A program made the position numbers and the translations under genes. From Diphasiastrum complanatum (lineage: Eukaryota; Streptophyta; Lycopodiopsida; Lycopodiales; Lycopodiaceae), in contig CM055098.1 of NCBI GenBank assembly GCA_029204225.1, positions 24,867,367-24,931,366 on the forward strand: a DNA stretch of 64,000 bases, read 5' to 3'. The notes beneath the pieces were generated by a model. It saw nothing but the letters and a program-made list of their open reading frames with translations, was not told the DNA's origin and ran no database searches. Position 1 is the first letter of the stretch. Each line of letters starts with the position of its first letter. Shown one piece after another: positions 1 to 10,240 of this stretch.

Positions 1-1370
1 AACATGTAAAAATAATCCCAAAGTGCGCCAATATATATAGTGGATTTTAGGGCTTTGGCCTCAAATCCTATTGGCCAATTTCCACCTCCTTTATTATTTG
101 AAATTTGAAATTTGGAGAGAACTCTTTTTATTCACTAACTTGAGTAGTAGGCGTTGCAACATTTAATTCTTGCAAAAAGGCCTAGAGTCCTTTTATTAAC
201 TTCTAACTAATCAAATAACTATGTGATCATCGGGTTGGACTTACACACGCAGGCTGCCAAATCCCTCTCACTTATTAACTTCTAATAAACGAATAACTAA
301 TTAGGATTGTCTTAGAATCCACAAACCCTCCAGCAATCATTACAGCTCTCAGACAAAACTTGATCTTGATTTTCAAGTTGATCTTTATCCACTTGTCCAT
401 TGGTGTCTTGTTGATATTGACTTGTCTTCGTGGAAGAAAAAAAGTCAGAATTAAGAGCTTTGGTTTCTTGCTCATAACCGTTAGTTTCATCAGAAGATTC
501 AAGATCCTGCTTGCTCAAAACATCTCGATCAATATCGGATTTTGGCTCAAAAATTTTCCTTTAAATAAAAGGGAACGTAGCTTTGTAGACATCAATAGTG
601 GTACACAGTTTAGGTTTAGTAGTTGGAACATCCGATATGGTTGTTGTGAAATACCAGCCAATTGCAAGATAGAGTCAAAATGAGTGAGCATCTTGTTATA
701 CATTTCTTCTCATATTCGCTCCGACCTTTCTTGCAAATGTTGCCATGTTTGCCCGCATGGTAGTGAAAAGTTTATCCAATATTTTCTTTTTTCCACTGGT
801 CACTTTACTAGAAGTAGCGTCTACCATATTACTTGATCTTCCAGAATGCTGACCCATTGTTGTTAGCCTGTTGAGTTGATGTCATAAAACTTTCCACAAA
901 ATTGACATAGGGACTAGAAATTGTCGCTTCTCTTGTCACAATAATATTCCTTCCCTCCTTAAAATCATTTGTGTAAGGAAATGATGTACCCATCAAAGAA
1001 GAACCAATCATACATGTATTGGAGTAGAGAAAACATCCTTCAATTCCGTCAACGTCCTCTCTCTCATAGGCATCTTCGTAGGCCTCATAATAAATGTTAT
1101 CATCTTCATTATGATCAAAATGTTGTTCTATACCATAGTGACATCATCTTTTGAGTTCTTCAAGATCATCGAATTGATCCAGGGCCTCATACAGGTCTTC
1201 AGTTCCACATTGCATCTGTTGTTGCTCATCCACGCTTATCACTTCAGATTGGTCTTAAGTAACAAATTGAATTGATCTTGAACTTGATAACCACCATCAT
1301 TGGGATCTAGTTCATCTTGACATCGAACGGTCCAACTGCATCATTTGTAGACCAATCTTCAATGACTGGT
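1..1370. other. Unassigned stretch, probably decayed element sequence
   Basis: I see no recognisable gene. Short open frames occur on the minus strand, for example around 275-518 and 829-1011, rich in Ser, Thr, Gln and Asn, but they are broken by stops and match no family I know. Because the next segment on the minus strand also encodes a low-complexity acidic peptide, and a polypurine-like run lies at 2124-2140, the whole 0.3-2.1 kb stretch may be the gag-side of a decayed minus-strand LTR element. That is inference only. Confidence 0.25.
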
Positions 1371-1410
1371 TCATGTTGACTTTCATTTTGTTGTTCATCA
1401 TTGAAATTTT

Positions 1411-1566
1411 CAGAGTAGTGGTCAAGTTGAGAATCGTCATTGTAGTCATGATACTGACTATCATGAGCAAAATCATCATCTACATTTTCAGAGTAGTGGT
1501 CGAGTTGAGAATTGTCGTTGTAGCCTTGATATTGATTATCATCAGTGAAGTTGTCATTTTGGTTGT
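1411..1566 (-). repeat. Two-copy 78-bp tandem repeat encoding an acidic peptide
   Basis: Two imperfect copies begin at 1411 and 1489, both opening with CAGAGTAGTGGTC, so the period is 78 bp (26 codons). Read on the minus strand they stay open and give an Asp/Asn/Tyr/His-rich peptide with motifs such as DHYSEN and YHDYNDDSQLDHYSEN. The frame hits a stop shortly downstream, near 1310. A codon-multiple period with a conserved acidic reading suggests it was once protein-coding. The family is unknown. Confidence 0.5.
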
Positions 1567-2116
1567 AATCTTCAGTGTAATCACAATATGACTAATTGTC
1601 ATCCTCTTGTTCGTAATCCCAATCCATCCGAAATAATTATGAAGAGCTGAGTTTACAATATGGGATTGTTCAAATGTCACAAAGTCCAAGGTCCTTAGGA
1701 ATAATGATAGGGCACGTGGGTTTAGATAAAAACAAGTATAAAAACTTTTTTCAGAGGTCATTTTTTTTTTTTGATGTAAAAAGGACTTCTACAATGTCAA
1801 TCTTGTTGAGATGATGAATTTTGGTTTTTACTGCGCTGAAATTTGAACTCAAACGGAGAAATCATAGTGATTTGAAAATTGCAAGAAAATTCTCTTAGAA
1901 TTCTAGAATAGCAATTGATCTCCTATTCTTGCATTATAGCAGTCAAACACCATGCAAGTGCTCCTATGTCCAATTGTAGGTCTGGGTCCTCATATAGTTA
2001 TTAATTACTTTATCAGCCAAGTCCGGAATGACGAGACATAACTAATAACCATGTACACTAGAGTGATCGACTATCCATGTCAGGAATTATTCTGAATCCC
2101 TCATACTAAACATGAG

Positions 2117-2140
2117 CGTAACATTATTCCCCCCTTAAAC
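2117..2140 (-). other. Polypurine-tract-like run next to a possible LTR start
   Basis: On the minus strand this reads GTTTAAGGGGGGAATAA followed by TGTTACG, the layout of a polypurine tract followed by the TG start of a 3' LTR. If correct, an LTR runs leftward from 2123. I could not find its other end or a partner LTR, so the boundary is only a suggestion. Confidence 0.35.
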
Positions 2141-2361
2141 TAGTTATGTCCTCAGAATGAGCAGCTTGGGAAGATCCACATTTGTATGTTGTTAACTCTT
2201 TCCTGTGAATTATTATCCTCAATCTGACTAACCAAACTAATCAAGCACTCAGAGATAGAATGATTTCTCAATTGTTTATCTCTGATTCAAAGTACTCGTT
2301 TAGATTCCAAAAGTACATTGAGCGATAAGTCCTCCAAATTGGTAAAATCTTATGTTGCTAT

Positions 2362-2804
2362 GTGGATGCAGATTGGGGAAGTGACTATGATGATCGTAGA
2401 TCCACCGCAGGGTATGTATTCCAGCTTTGTGATAGTTGCTTTTCCTGGTCTAGTAAGAAGCAAAGTACAGCTGCTCTATCCACAACAGAAGTAGAGTATA
2501 AGGCAATGCATAGTGCAGCACAGGAAGGTATATGGTTGAGGCAAATCTTGGATGAAGTTGGCATGAAACAGGAAAATCCAACAGTCGGAGTGGCATTCAG
2601 CTAGCAAAGAATCAAGTGTTTCATGTGAGAACCAAACACATTGAGATTCAATATCACTTTATACATGAGAGGTTGCTGAGTCGTGAAATTCATGTTTTTC
2701 ATTGTAGTACGGACGAACAACTAGATGACATTTTCACTAAGCCACTTATTAGAGAAAAGTTTGATAAGTTTAGATCAAAGCTTTCTGTACTTAAAGTTTG
2801 CTAA
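2362..2804 (+). pseudogene. Ty1/copia pol C-terminus (RNase H)
   Basis: This is the end of a copia polyprotein. The first frame (2362-2604) carries the RNase H signature: DADWGSDYDDRRSTAGYVF, then SKKQSTAALSTTEVEYKA and the IWLRQIL helix. A frameshift near 2600 moves the reading to 2616-2804, with the typical tail RTKHIEIQYHFI and DIFTKPLIREKF. Everything N-terminal of the RNase H is missing or unrecognisable upstream. The stop at 2802-2804 is followed by the insertion of the 5.1-kb element at 2824. The copia 3' end resumes at 7908 with a purine-rich tract. It is a pseudogene because of the frameshift and truncation. Confidence 0.9.
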
Positions 2805-2823
2805 CTTTGATGCTATGTATATG

Positions 2824-4068
2824 TGTAGCGCAGGCATCCCAAAGGGAGCCGGGAACCACGACTTAGCTTCCCAGCCTTCAACTCTTGCCATCCAAACCCA
2901 CTTGACATACAAGCAGCCAACTCGCCAACAACGATCAGACTTAACCAACTTGAAGTTCCGAAAACCAACATTGAGATCCAACCTGGCGCCATGCCAGATC
3001 GGGGGTCCCGACGTGGGTGACTTCCCTCCAAGCAAGCCGCCCGACATACATCAAACTTAACCAACTCGAAGCTTCGTTACAAACGAGTAACATCCATTCC
3101 AAGCAAGCGGTCTGACTTACATCAGACTTAACCAACTGAAAGCTTCGTCACGAGCGCTGGAAGCCAACCTGGCGCCACGCCAGACTGGACAGCCATAAAC
3201 AGGTAACATCCACCAAAGCAAGCCATCCAACTCAGCCGACAGGTTAGAGCCCGTTCCCCAAGAGCTTAACCCATTCACGTTCATGCAAGGAACACTCAGA
3301 ACCACAAGCCGCAACAGATATGGAAACAACCAGTTCTTGGACCAAATGGTCCCGACAGCATACCGCTGGCGCCACGGACCGAATGGTCCCGACGGCATAC
3401 CGCTGGCGTCCCGGGATACGACCCTCAGCTATGTGCCAAGTTAAAAATTTTGAAAGCGGCCTTACAACTGGCGCTTTTACCGAACACTGAAACCCAGAAG
3501 GTAATCAGAGTCAGTTTGAGAAAAATCCCACTTTATTGATAAATTTGAGAAGGTTACATTTCAAGTGTGTGACCGACCCTAGTCTCCGGGGCGCTAGCAT
3601 GCCAAGGCGAGAGCCATGACAACATTCCAGCAAGGGAGGCTGAGACTTGGTTGGAGCTCGCCCTGAGTCGCAACCCGCACTCCCCTATAGTATTGGTGTG
3701 ATTCGGCACCCCCCCTCATACCAAGCACTCTACCCAAGCTGGTAAAGCACGTTTTTCTCTCTCTAGGATTTTCTCTTTCTAGAAAGTCATTTTCTCTCTC
3801 TAGATTTTATTGATCCCCAGGCTTTCTTTAATCATGCCTAGATCGTGTGAGGTGATTGCACATCGATCTGAGCTCTCTGGACTTCGCTAGAACCGATCAA
3901 AGATTTTCAGCCATAGGAACTTGGCGCCGGCTGGATTCTGGTCACAGTGGCGCCAGGAGCGGCGCCGGCGCCGTTGGCGCCGGGAGCAGCACGGGCGCTG
4001 CTGGCGCCGGGGACATAACTGGCGCCGATGGCACCGGAAGTAAAGCTTGTAAAGGTAGCTTTACAACA
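2824..4068 (-). repeat. 3' LTR of the 5.1-kb element
   Basis: This is the downstream LTR on the minus strand. It matches 6658-7902 at a constant offset of 3834 bp. A GGCGCC-rich block lies in the presumed U3 (3922-4026), a TATA-like CTATAG is near 3686-3691, and an AATAAA poly(A) signal on the minus strand covers 3532-3537. These positions suggest that R lies roughly between 3.5 and 3.66 kb. The ORFs seen inside it (for example 3117-3398) recur in both LTRs and are not genes. Confidence 0.93.
3922..4026. repeat. Cluster of GGCGCC palindromes in the LTR
   Basis: Seven GGCGCC hexamers start at 3922, 3949, 3961, 3967, 3976, 4003 and 4021. The second LTR has the same cluster at 7756-7860, with one site changed to GGCGTC. 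The block lies upstream of the TATA-like box when read on the minus strand, so it may be a promoter or enhancer element of the LTR. The role is inferred. Confidence 0.7.
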
Positions 4069-4083
4069 TCCACCCCACCTTTA
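4069..4083 (-). other. Polypurine tract of the 5.1-kb element
   Basis: On the minus strand this is TAAAGGTGGGGTGGA directly abutting the TG of the 3' LTR. This is the normal place for the primer of plus-strand DNA synthesis. Together with the primer-binding site it fixes the orientation as minus. Confidence 0.85.
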
Positions 4084-5400
4084 TAAAATCTGATGTCCTC
4101 ATCAGATGTCAGATTAAAGTAAAGGTGTCTCCCAATTAAAATAACTATACATTTAAGCTACTTGGCACAGTACTCAATTTACTGGCCACTTTTTATTAAC
4201 ATTGAAGCTGGCACACCACAAGTCGGAGGCTCAGCTCTTTGTACTGAAAAATTACATAACTTGAAAATATATCTTTGTCTGGGAAAAGCGTAGATTTGAT
4301 ATCGCTTTCGTAAAACCCGAGAACCTTATTAACTGGTGACAGAGGCCTTTCTTTGAAATGTTCGCCCCTGTCGCTTCTGACTTTCGACTTTGGAACTCCT
4401 TTGAGCTCCTGATTTGTCCTTGATGCACTTTGTGTTGAGCTCCCTGAGCTCCAGATTTGTTCAGTTCCGCACAGGTATCAAGGCTCCCTGAGCCGAAGGA
4501 TTTATCGTTTGATTGCACACTTTATGGTCCACTTCGTGCCTTGTTGCTTCTGCACCTTGATTTCTCTCCTTGTCCCAGCCTGATCTTGATACTTTTCCAT
4601 CTTGGCTCTTTAAGGTAGGCAAAGATTGAGTACTCCGCAATGCACCTCTCACTTAGCTTGAAGTAGCTCTTTGAATCAACCCAAATGTAACCATTGACCT
4701 CGTGGAAAGCCAAAGGGTCGCACCAGTTTGATCCGCATCCGAACTATCTCTTCGCGTTTGTTTGAAGCACCATGTCCGTCGCGCAAAACTTGACTTTCAC
4801 AATTCCATCACTGGATAGTTGCCTCACAGTCAAAACAAGAAGTGTACATCGAGCTTGGCTTCAAGTAGCTCTCTTTGAATCAGAAACATGCACCCAGAGT
4901 TTGCACTAATCCGATCTCAACGCGAACTGTCCCTTAGCGTCCGTTCGAAATACCAAGTCTCTCAAGCAAGACTCAACTTTCTCAGTTCCTTCATTGATCA
5001 ACTGCCTTACGCGTAACACAAGCCAGCGTACTCATATGTTTCCTCATCATTGCTGGTCCAGAGAAAGCCTATAACAAACTTTCCTTTCCACAACAAAAAC
5101 TTGTCAACTTATTAGGTCCAAAGTTCGCCAGTCTCCTCGTGTGAGTATGGCTAGGTCACCTTGAATTTGCCCCCATTTTGATCAACTTTAATTCAAAATT
5201 TGCCCCAAGAGAGAGGTGTGTGTGATAGTTCCCCTCCACTTAATAAATCAGCTGATCGGACTTTAGAGTAGAGTTCTTCGGACAAAAAGCCTTTCCAACA
5301 CTTTGCTTCCCATCTGCTAGGATTATGGCTCGATCCAACTTGTTGCCAATCTCTGAAGAGGATCCTAGTCTTTTTCCCTTTGAGGAAAAACCCAACTGAT
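4084..5400 (-). other. Interior of the 5.1-kb element, left half, no recognisable protein
   Basis: Minus-strand open frames at 4252-4518, 4461-4652 and 4522-4713 overlap and match no retroelement domain. Two diverged direct copies can be seen, beginning near 4658 and 4857 with the shared phrase AGTAGCTCT..TTTGAATCA and continuing in parallel for about 170 bp each, ending near 4830 and 5010. Conserved non-coding interiors are typical of LARD-type elements. No coding role can be assigned. Confidence 0.5.
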
Positions 5401-5401
5401 A

Positions 5402-5904
5402 CTGGATATCACCCATGCTCAGTGAGTTTCAGTTCCGAAGGTGGCCGTCCCAAAATGAAGACCAACTGCTATAGAAGATCTCCCCTGAAATTGCCCTTTC
5501 CAACTTTTGACTTCCTGCTTGCGTCTGGTGGGCGTTGTCGCAAATGAAACTAACCCAAGAAACAGGCTAGTCATCCATCCTTTGCAAACATTGAGTCATT
5601 TCGTTGTCGTTCACGTGCGAGTACTTGAACTGCAAATCCGCCGCACAGATTCTGGATATCGCCCATGCTCAGTGAGTTTCAGTTCCGAAGGTGGCCGTCC
5701 CAAAATGAAGACCAACTGCTCCATAGAAGATCTCCCCTGAAATGGCCCTTTCCAACTTTTGACTTCCTGCTTGCGTCTGGTGGCGTTGTCGCAAATGAAA
5801 CTAACCCAAGAAACAGGCTAGCCATCCATCCTTTGCAAACATTGAGTCGTTTCGTTGTCGTTCACGTGTGAGTACTTGAACTTCAAATCCGCCCCACAGA
5901 TTCT
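5402..5904. repeat. 250-bp tandem duplication inside the 5.1-kb element
   Basis: Copy 1 (5402-5651) and copy 2 (5652 to about 5904) both open with CTGGATATC and run in parallel with few mismatches, at a constant offset of about 250 bp. Apparent ORFs at 5507-5740 and 5665-5871 are by-products of the duplication. Other copies of the element could show whether the duplication is shared or private to this insertion. Confidence 0.88.
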
Positions 5905-6180
5905 GTAGTCCTCTTTGTTTGATGGTATCAGCCTTCAAAAGAAAAGGTTCCTTCTCGAGCCATCAGCTCCTTGTATCACAAGCAATCATGCAAACCAGGC
6001 AAAGCACGAGTACTAAGACTCACCACGAATACATACAAGTAAGACACTCAGGCAGGTTTACTAACAAGTAACAAAGGCAAGGTCCCCCTTTGAAATGGTC
6101 CTGCCAACGGACCTTTGCCTGGCCGCGCCCATGCAAATCGATCACGGAATCAGCCCACATAGGACACCCCTCCAACTATC

Positions 6181-6576
6181 CGTGCTTTCACCATTAAGCA
6201 GCACATTGCCTCAGTCACGCCCCACCACTTTTTGGTCGATAGCCCTTATAGCTAAACTATCGGCAGCTATCCCGCACCGGCAGCTAACCACCCGTGCTTT
6301 ACACCCGAATTCGAGCAGCATCTCTGTATCAATGGTTAACCCGTACAGTTCGAATATGTCGCCCCGCACCCCACAAGGTACAGACCGTGCTTTCACCTCC
6401 CTAGGCAGCACTTTGCCTCATCCGTCCTACGTGCAGACAGCGCCAGGCCCGAACCGCGAGAACTGACCGTGCTTACACCTCAAGGGCAGCACCTTGACTC
6501 ATCAAGTCCCCCGTTCTGCCGACCACCCCGACCGTGGACGCACCCGTGCTTACACTGTGGGCAGCACCTTGCACAA
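6181..6576 (-). repeat. Five-fold leader motif downstream of the primer site
   Basis: A motif of the form CGTGCTT(T)ACACC, then about 6 nt, then GCAGCACNTTG, starts at 6181, 6293, 6386, 6468 and 6545. The spacings are 112, 93, 82 and 77 bp, and the 6293 copy is the most diverged. On the minus strand these follow the primer-binding site, so they lie in the untranslated leader of the element RNA. In retroelements this region holds packaging and dimerisation signals. A recognition role for a partner Gag is a guess. Confidence 0.6.
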
Positions 6577-6642
6577 CAGTTGTCTTGATGAACCCCAAAC
6601 CGTGGCCATTTCCGTGAGATCCACATAGCTGACCGGCCAGTC

Positions 6643-6655
6643 GGCTCTGATACCA
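6643..6655 (-). other. Primer-binding site (initiator Met-tRNA)
   Basis: The minus strand reads TGGTATCAGAGCC two bases after the LTR end at 6658. It is complementary to the 3' end of plant initiator Met-tRNA and is the standard copia/TRIM/LARD primer site. It proves that 6658-7902 is the 5' LTR of this minus-strand element. Confidence 0.92.
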
Positions 6656-6657
6656 CA

Positions 6658-7902
6658 TGTAGCGCAGGCATCCCAAAGGGAGCCGGGAACCACGACTTAG
6701 CTTCCCAGCCTTCAACTCTTGCCATCCAAACCCACTTGACATACAAGCAGCCAACTCGCCAACAACGATCAGACTTAACCAACTTGAAGTTCCGAAAACC
6801 AACATTGAGATCCAACCTGGCGCCATGCCAGATCGGGGGTCCCGACGTGGGTGACTTCCCTCCAAGCAAGCCGCCCGACATACATCAAACTTAACCAACT
6901 CGAAGCTTCGTTACAAACGAGTAACATCCATTCCAAGCAAGCGGTCTGACTTACATCAGACTTAACCAACTGAAAGCTTCGTCACGAGCGCTGGAAGCCA
7001 ACCTGGCGCCACGCCAGACTGGACAGCCATAAACAGGTAACATCCACCAAAGCAAGCCATCCAACTCAGCCGACAGGTTAGAGCCCGTTCCCCAAGAGCT
7101 TAACCCATTCACGTTCATGCAAGGAACACTCAGAACCACAAGCCGCGACAGATATGGAAACAACCAGTTCTTGGACCAAATGGTCCCGACAGCATACCGC
7201 TGGCGCCACGGACCGAATGGTCCCGACGGCATACCGCTGGCGTCCCGGGATACGACCCTCAGCTATGTGCCAAGTTAAAAATTTTGAAAGCGGCCTTACA
7301 ACTGGCGCTTTTACCGAACACTGAAACCCAGAAGGTAATCAGAGTCAGTTTGAGGAAAATCCCACTTTATTGATAAATTTGAGAAGGTTACATTTCAAGT
7401 GTGTGACCGACCCTAGTCTCCGGGGCGCTAGCATGCCAAGGCGAGAGCCATGACAACATTCCAGCAAGGGAGGCTGAGACTTGGTTGGAGCTCGCCCTGA
7501 GTCGCAACCCGCACTCCCCTATAGTATTGGTGTGATTCGGCACCCCCCCTCATACCAAGCACTCTACCCAAGCTGGTAAAGCACATTTTTCTCTCTCTAG
7601 GATTTTCTCTTTCTAGAAAGTCATTTTCTCTCTCTAGATTTTATTGATCCCCAGGCTTTCTTTAATCATGCCTAGATCGTGTGAGGTGATTGCACATCGA
7701 TCTGAGCTCTCTAGACTTCGCTAGAACCGATCAAAGATTTTCAGCCATAGGAACTTGGCGCCGGCTGGATTCTGGTCACAGTGGCGCCAGGAGCGGCGTC
7801 GGCGCCGTTGGCGCCGGGAGCAGCAGGGGCGCTGCTGGCGCCGGGGACATAACTGGCGCCGATGGCACTGGAAGTAAAGCTTGTAAAGGTAGCTTTACAA
7901 CA
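6658..7902 (-). repeat. 5' LTR of the 5.1-kb element
   Basis: This is the partner of 2824-4068, with the same length and ends. Mismatches seen by eye are single-base changes: at the GCAACAG/GCGACAG site, in the GAGAAAA/GAGGAAA run, in GCACGTTT/GCACATTT, in CTCTGG/CTCTAG, in one GGCGCC hexamer, in AGCACGG/AGCAGGG, and in GCACCGG/GCACTGG. About 99.4% identity follows. The direct repeat ATATG follows it at 7903. Confidence 0.93.
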
Positions 7903-7907
7903 ATATG

Positions 7908-8237
7908 ACTGTATAGAAATTAGACTCTACTTTAAGGGAGAGAGTTAGAACTAAAGTAGAACTATTGTGTTACTATACTGTGGGTCCTATCAAAATATAA
8001 GAATCAGTTGGCCTCGCCATGAGGCGAGTCGACGGGACACGCGTCCGTTAGCAACCTGGACCATGCATGGGTTGCCATAGTGAAGAACTATATTTACAGC
8101 GTATTTTCGTTTTGAGAAACATAGTTGCTACGTAAGCTTGGTGTGGAGAGTGTTTTTTGTCTGTGATACTATGTAGCATGATCTGTGTTCCTGTTCGAGA
8201 CTCAATGCTAAGTGTGTTGACCGACCAAAACTTTGAC
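7908..8237 (+). other. 3' end of the interrupted copia element
   Basis: Directly after the target duplication the host copia resumes with a purine-rich TTTAAGGGAGAGAG (about 7931-7944), which fits its polypurine tract, followed by what should be its 3' LTR. I cannot find a second copy of this LTR in the window, so its end is not fixed. The unrelated repeat at 8238 suggests that it stops by then. Confidence 0.55.
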
Positions 8238-8597
8238 CGCGACCATAACTTCTTCATCGTAGCTCAAAACTAGATTATTTTGATGTCATTGAAAAGCTCT
8301 CATCGAGGGCTTTCTAATATACCGTAATCGTCTCAATCCGAGATGCTGTTTAAAAGTTACATCATTTTTTTTTTTGAGTTGCATACTATACTATAGATAA
8401 AATGGCTTATTTACAGGCTGCCCTTGACGCAAAATTACAGTTCTTTTAAAAAGAAAAGAAAATCAATTTGAAGGAGCTATGTTACGTATATTTCAAATTT
8501 GAGTGTTTTGATTGGTCCATGTGGAAGAAACTTTAAAAATAAAAATAAAAAGTATCTTTTTGAAAGGCTCCTTTTGTGCTAAAATTTTCTCTAATGG
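8238..8597 (+). repeat. Dispersed repeat, copy 1 (related to the 376-bp inverted-repeat element)
   Basis: The stretch shares with 20313-20597 the phrases CATAACTT, ATCGTAGCTCAAAA and TTTCAAATTTGAGTG with TTTTGATTGGTCCATGTG, followed by an A-rich run and an end reading CTCTAATG. The left terminal arm seen at 20222 is absent here, so this copy is truncated or rearranged on the left. Coding frames are absent. Confidence 0.75.
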
Positions 8598-9240
8598 TTA
8601 TTTAGTGTGATATAATGTGATGATATGTTCTTCCTCTTTCTCTTGGTGATTGCTTATGGTGATTGATTGATAGTTTATCAGATCATTGACTGTGACAAGC
8701 TCAATGGACGCATCTATCATGTATTGGCGTAAAAAGAGAAAAGTCAGGTTTGTTTGACAATTTCCCTAGCTGGCTTGTGTAGCCAAAGAAAAAAGGCGCT
8801 GAGTTGGTTATGTGGAAAAACACCAGGGAAGAAAATGCTCAGATTATTCATCATGTACACTGATTTTTACATTTGTCACCACATCTACATTTGAAGAATG
8901 GTCTTTTCCAATTCCAAATTCTGGCTCGGTGGAGATTCATTCTATTGAAACCAGTGTCAAAATGTCCACAAATTCGTGCTCATACGAATGATATTTTCAA
9001 AGGCAATGGGAGTCTCAAGAATGGAGTTTTTATTTAGAGCAGCAAGTTTGCAGGTCTATACTTCTTTATTAGTAAGGTATGCAAGAATAATCCAAAGCTC
9101 AATAGGTAGGGGAGCTAGAAAATTTGACAATAGGTAAGCTCTAGAGTTTGTAAGAAGTACGTGCAGATTTGAATTCAATAGTGCGTGCAGGGACAAAAGG
9201 AATTTGGCGGTTTTTGAATTGGCATAATTCAAAAGTGGAT
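8598..9240. other. Unassigned non-coding stretch
   Basis: No repeat partner, coding frame or structure stands out here. Base composition is AT-rich like its surroundings. Confidence 0.4.
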
Positions 9241-9280
9241 TGAAACCAATGTCACAGACGTCTTGCGAGAAAGTTTTAAG

Positions 9281-9710
9281 TTACAAGGCACTATCTTCAT
9301 CCAATTCATCTAAAAAGACGAGAGGATGTGGTGAAGGAGGAGAATCATGTAGAATAGAATTGGGTTCAGCAGATAGAATGTCGATTTCTAAAAACTTTTC
9401 TAATATGAGAATTATAAAAAATTTCTTCCCTTTCATATTTTTCAGCAAGCCCAGCCAAATCAACAGCAAAGTTTTCAATAATACCCAAGAGATCAATCTT
9501 GCTTTTACCGTAATCCATGTAAATCTTAACCCAATGTAGTGTATCCAAAAGGTCAGTAATACAGAGAACCTTATCTTCAAGTCCAGCAGCATTATAGGTA
9601 GCATGATCTGTTTCAGTAATAAAACTATGCAACATGACAACTCTTTTCATGCAAATAATCAAAGTTTGGATGAATAGATTAGGGGGAGGAAGGGGATCCC
9701 CATAACCCAA
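9281..9710 (-). CDS. Unrecognised open frame, possible exon
   Basis: The minus frame 9366-9710 encodes 114 residues with a Pro-rich start (GYGDPLPPPN) and an amphipathic, Leu/Ile-rich body including DLLGIIENFAVDLAGLAEKY. A second overlapping minus frame covers 9281-9640. The composition looks more like real protein than most short frames here, but I do not recognise it. No start context or splice sites are convincing. It could be an exon, a relic or chance. Confidence 0.25.
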
Positions 9711-9851
9711 GTCAACAACATCCTAATACCATCCTGAGGACTAAACATAGCAAAAAAAGACCTATGTTAGCTTATGAATCCAAGTAAGGTAAAGGTTTTG
9801 AAATTATCCCGACCAAAAGATAGTCAGATTGACACCTGAAGGACGCATAGA

Positions 9852-10240
9852 GAGAGATTAACAGATCAAAGCTCCTCTTTACAAGTCAAGACCAAAACCT
9901 TTTAAAACTCTTTATTCATAAACCAACAAGGAAAAACATGGCTGAAAAGCATACAGTACTAGAAAGCACCGTAAAGCAAAACATATTTCAAGACATCCAG
10001 CTTGTATCTGCCACCATCCCACCACACAAAACCGTGCAAGTTAGCACAGTGAGGAAGACAAGTGTCAATGTTGAATGTCAGTTGTTGCCCATGTACAAAA
10101 TAAGTTTACTTAGCTAATCAGCATGCTAAAAAAATGAAAAATCATAGTCCAGTATTTTCTTATTGAAAAATACTTATAGCAATAGGCCAAACCATATTTT
10201 TATCGTATCAAAGCGAGTGCCATGCTAATCAGTATGATGG
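9852..10240. repeat. Diverged direct repeat, copy 1 (about 390 bp)
   Basis: This runs parallel to 12002-12390: GAGAGAGAT, then CTTTATTCATAAACCAACAAGG, CTGCCACCATCCCAC, TTAGCACAGTG, AATCATAGTCCAGT, TAGCAATAGGCCAA, and GAGTGCCATGCTAATCAG at the end. Identity looks like roughly 75-80%. No coding frame is kept. Minus-strand AATAAAG occurs in both copies. They could be old LTRs of a small element spanning 9852-12390, or a segmental duplication. Confidence 0.8.

Larger units (their letters stand above)
2824..7902 (-). mobile_element. Complete non-autonomous LTR retrotransposon (LARD-like), young
   Basis: The element is 5079 bp with 1245-bp LTRs and a 2589-bp interior. Both ends carry the same 5-bp target duplication ATATG (2819-2823 and 7903-7907). 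On the minus strand each LTR starts TGTTGTAAAG and ends GCGCTACA. The primer site TGGTATCAGAGCC follows the right-hand LTR with a 2-nt gap, and a purine tract precedes the left-hand LTR, so it reads right to left. I count about seven mismatches between the LTRs by eye, which means very recent insertion. The interior has no protease, integrase or RT and only short unrecognised ORFs, so it must be mobilised in trans. It sits in the 3' end of a copia element, between the pol stop and its purine tract. Confidence 0.93.

Noticed and set aside
3117-3398. 93-residue frame repeated at 6951-7232
   Set aside because: It lies within both LTRs of the same element and has no domain; the conservation is due to LTR identity.
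5402-6576. Spaced repeats that could suggest a CRISPR-like array
   Set aside because: Repeat units differ in length and spacing, the host is a plant, and they sit inside an LTR element.
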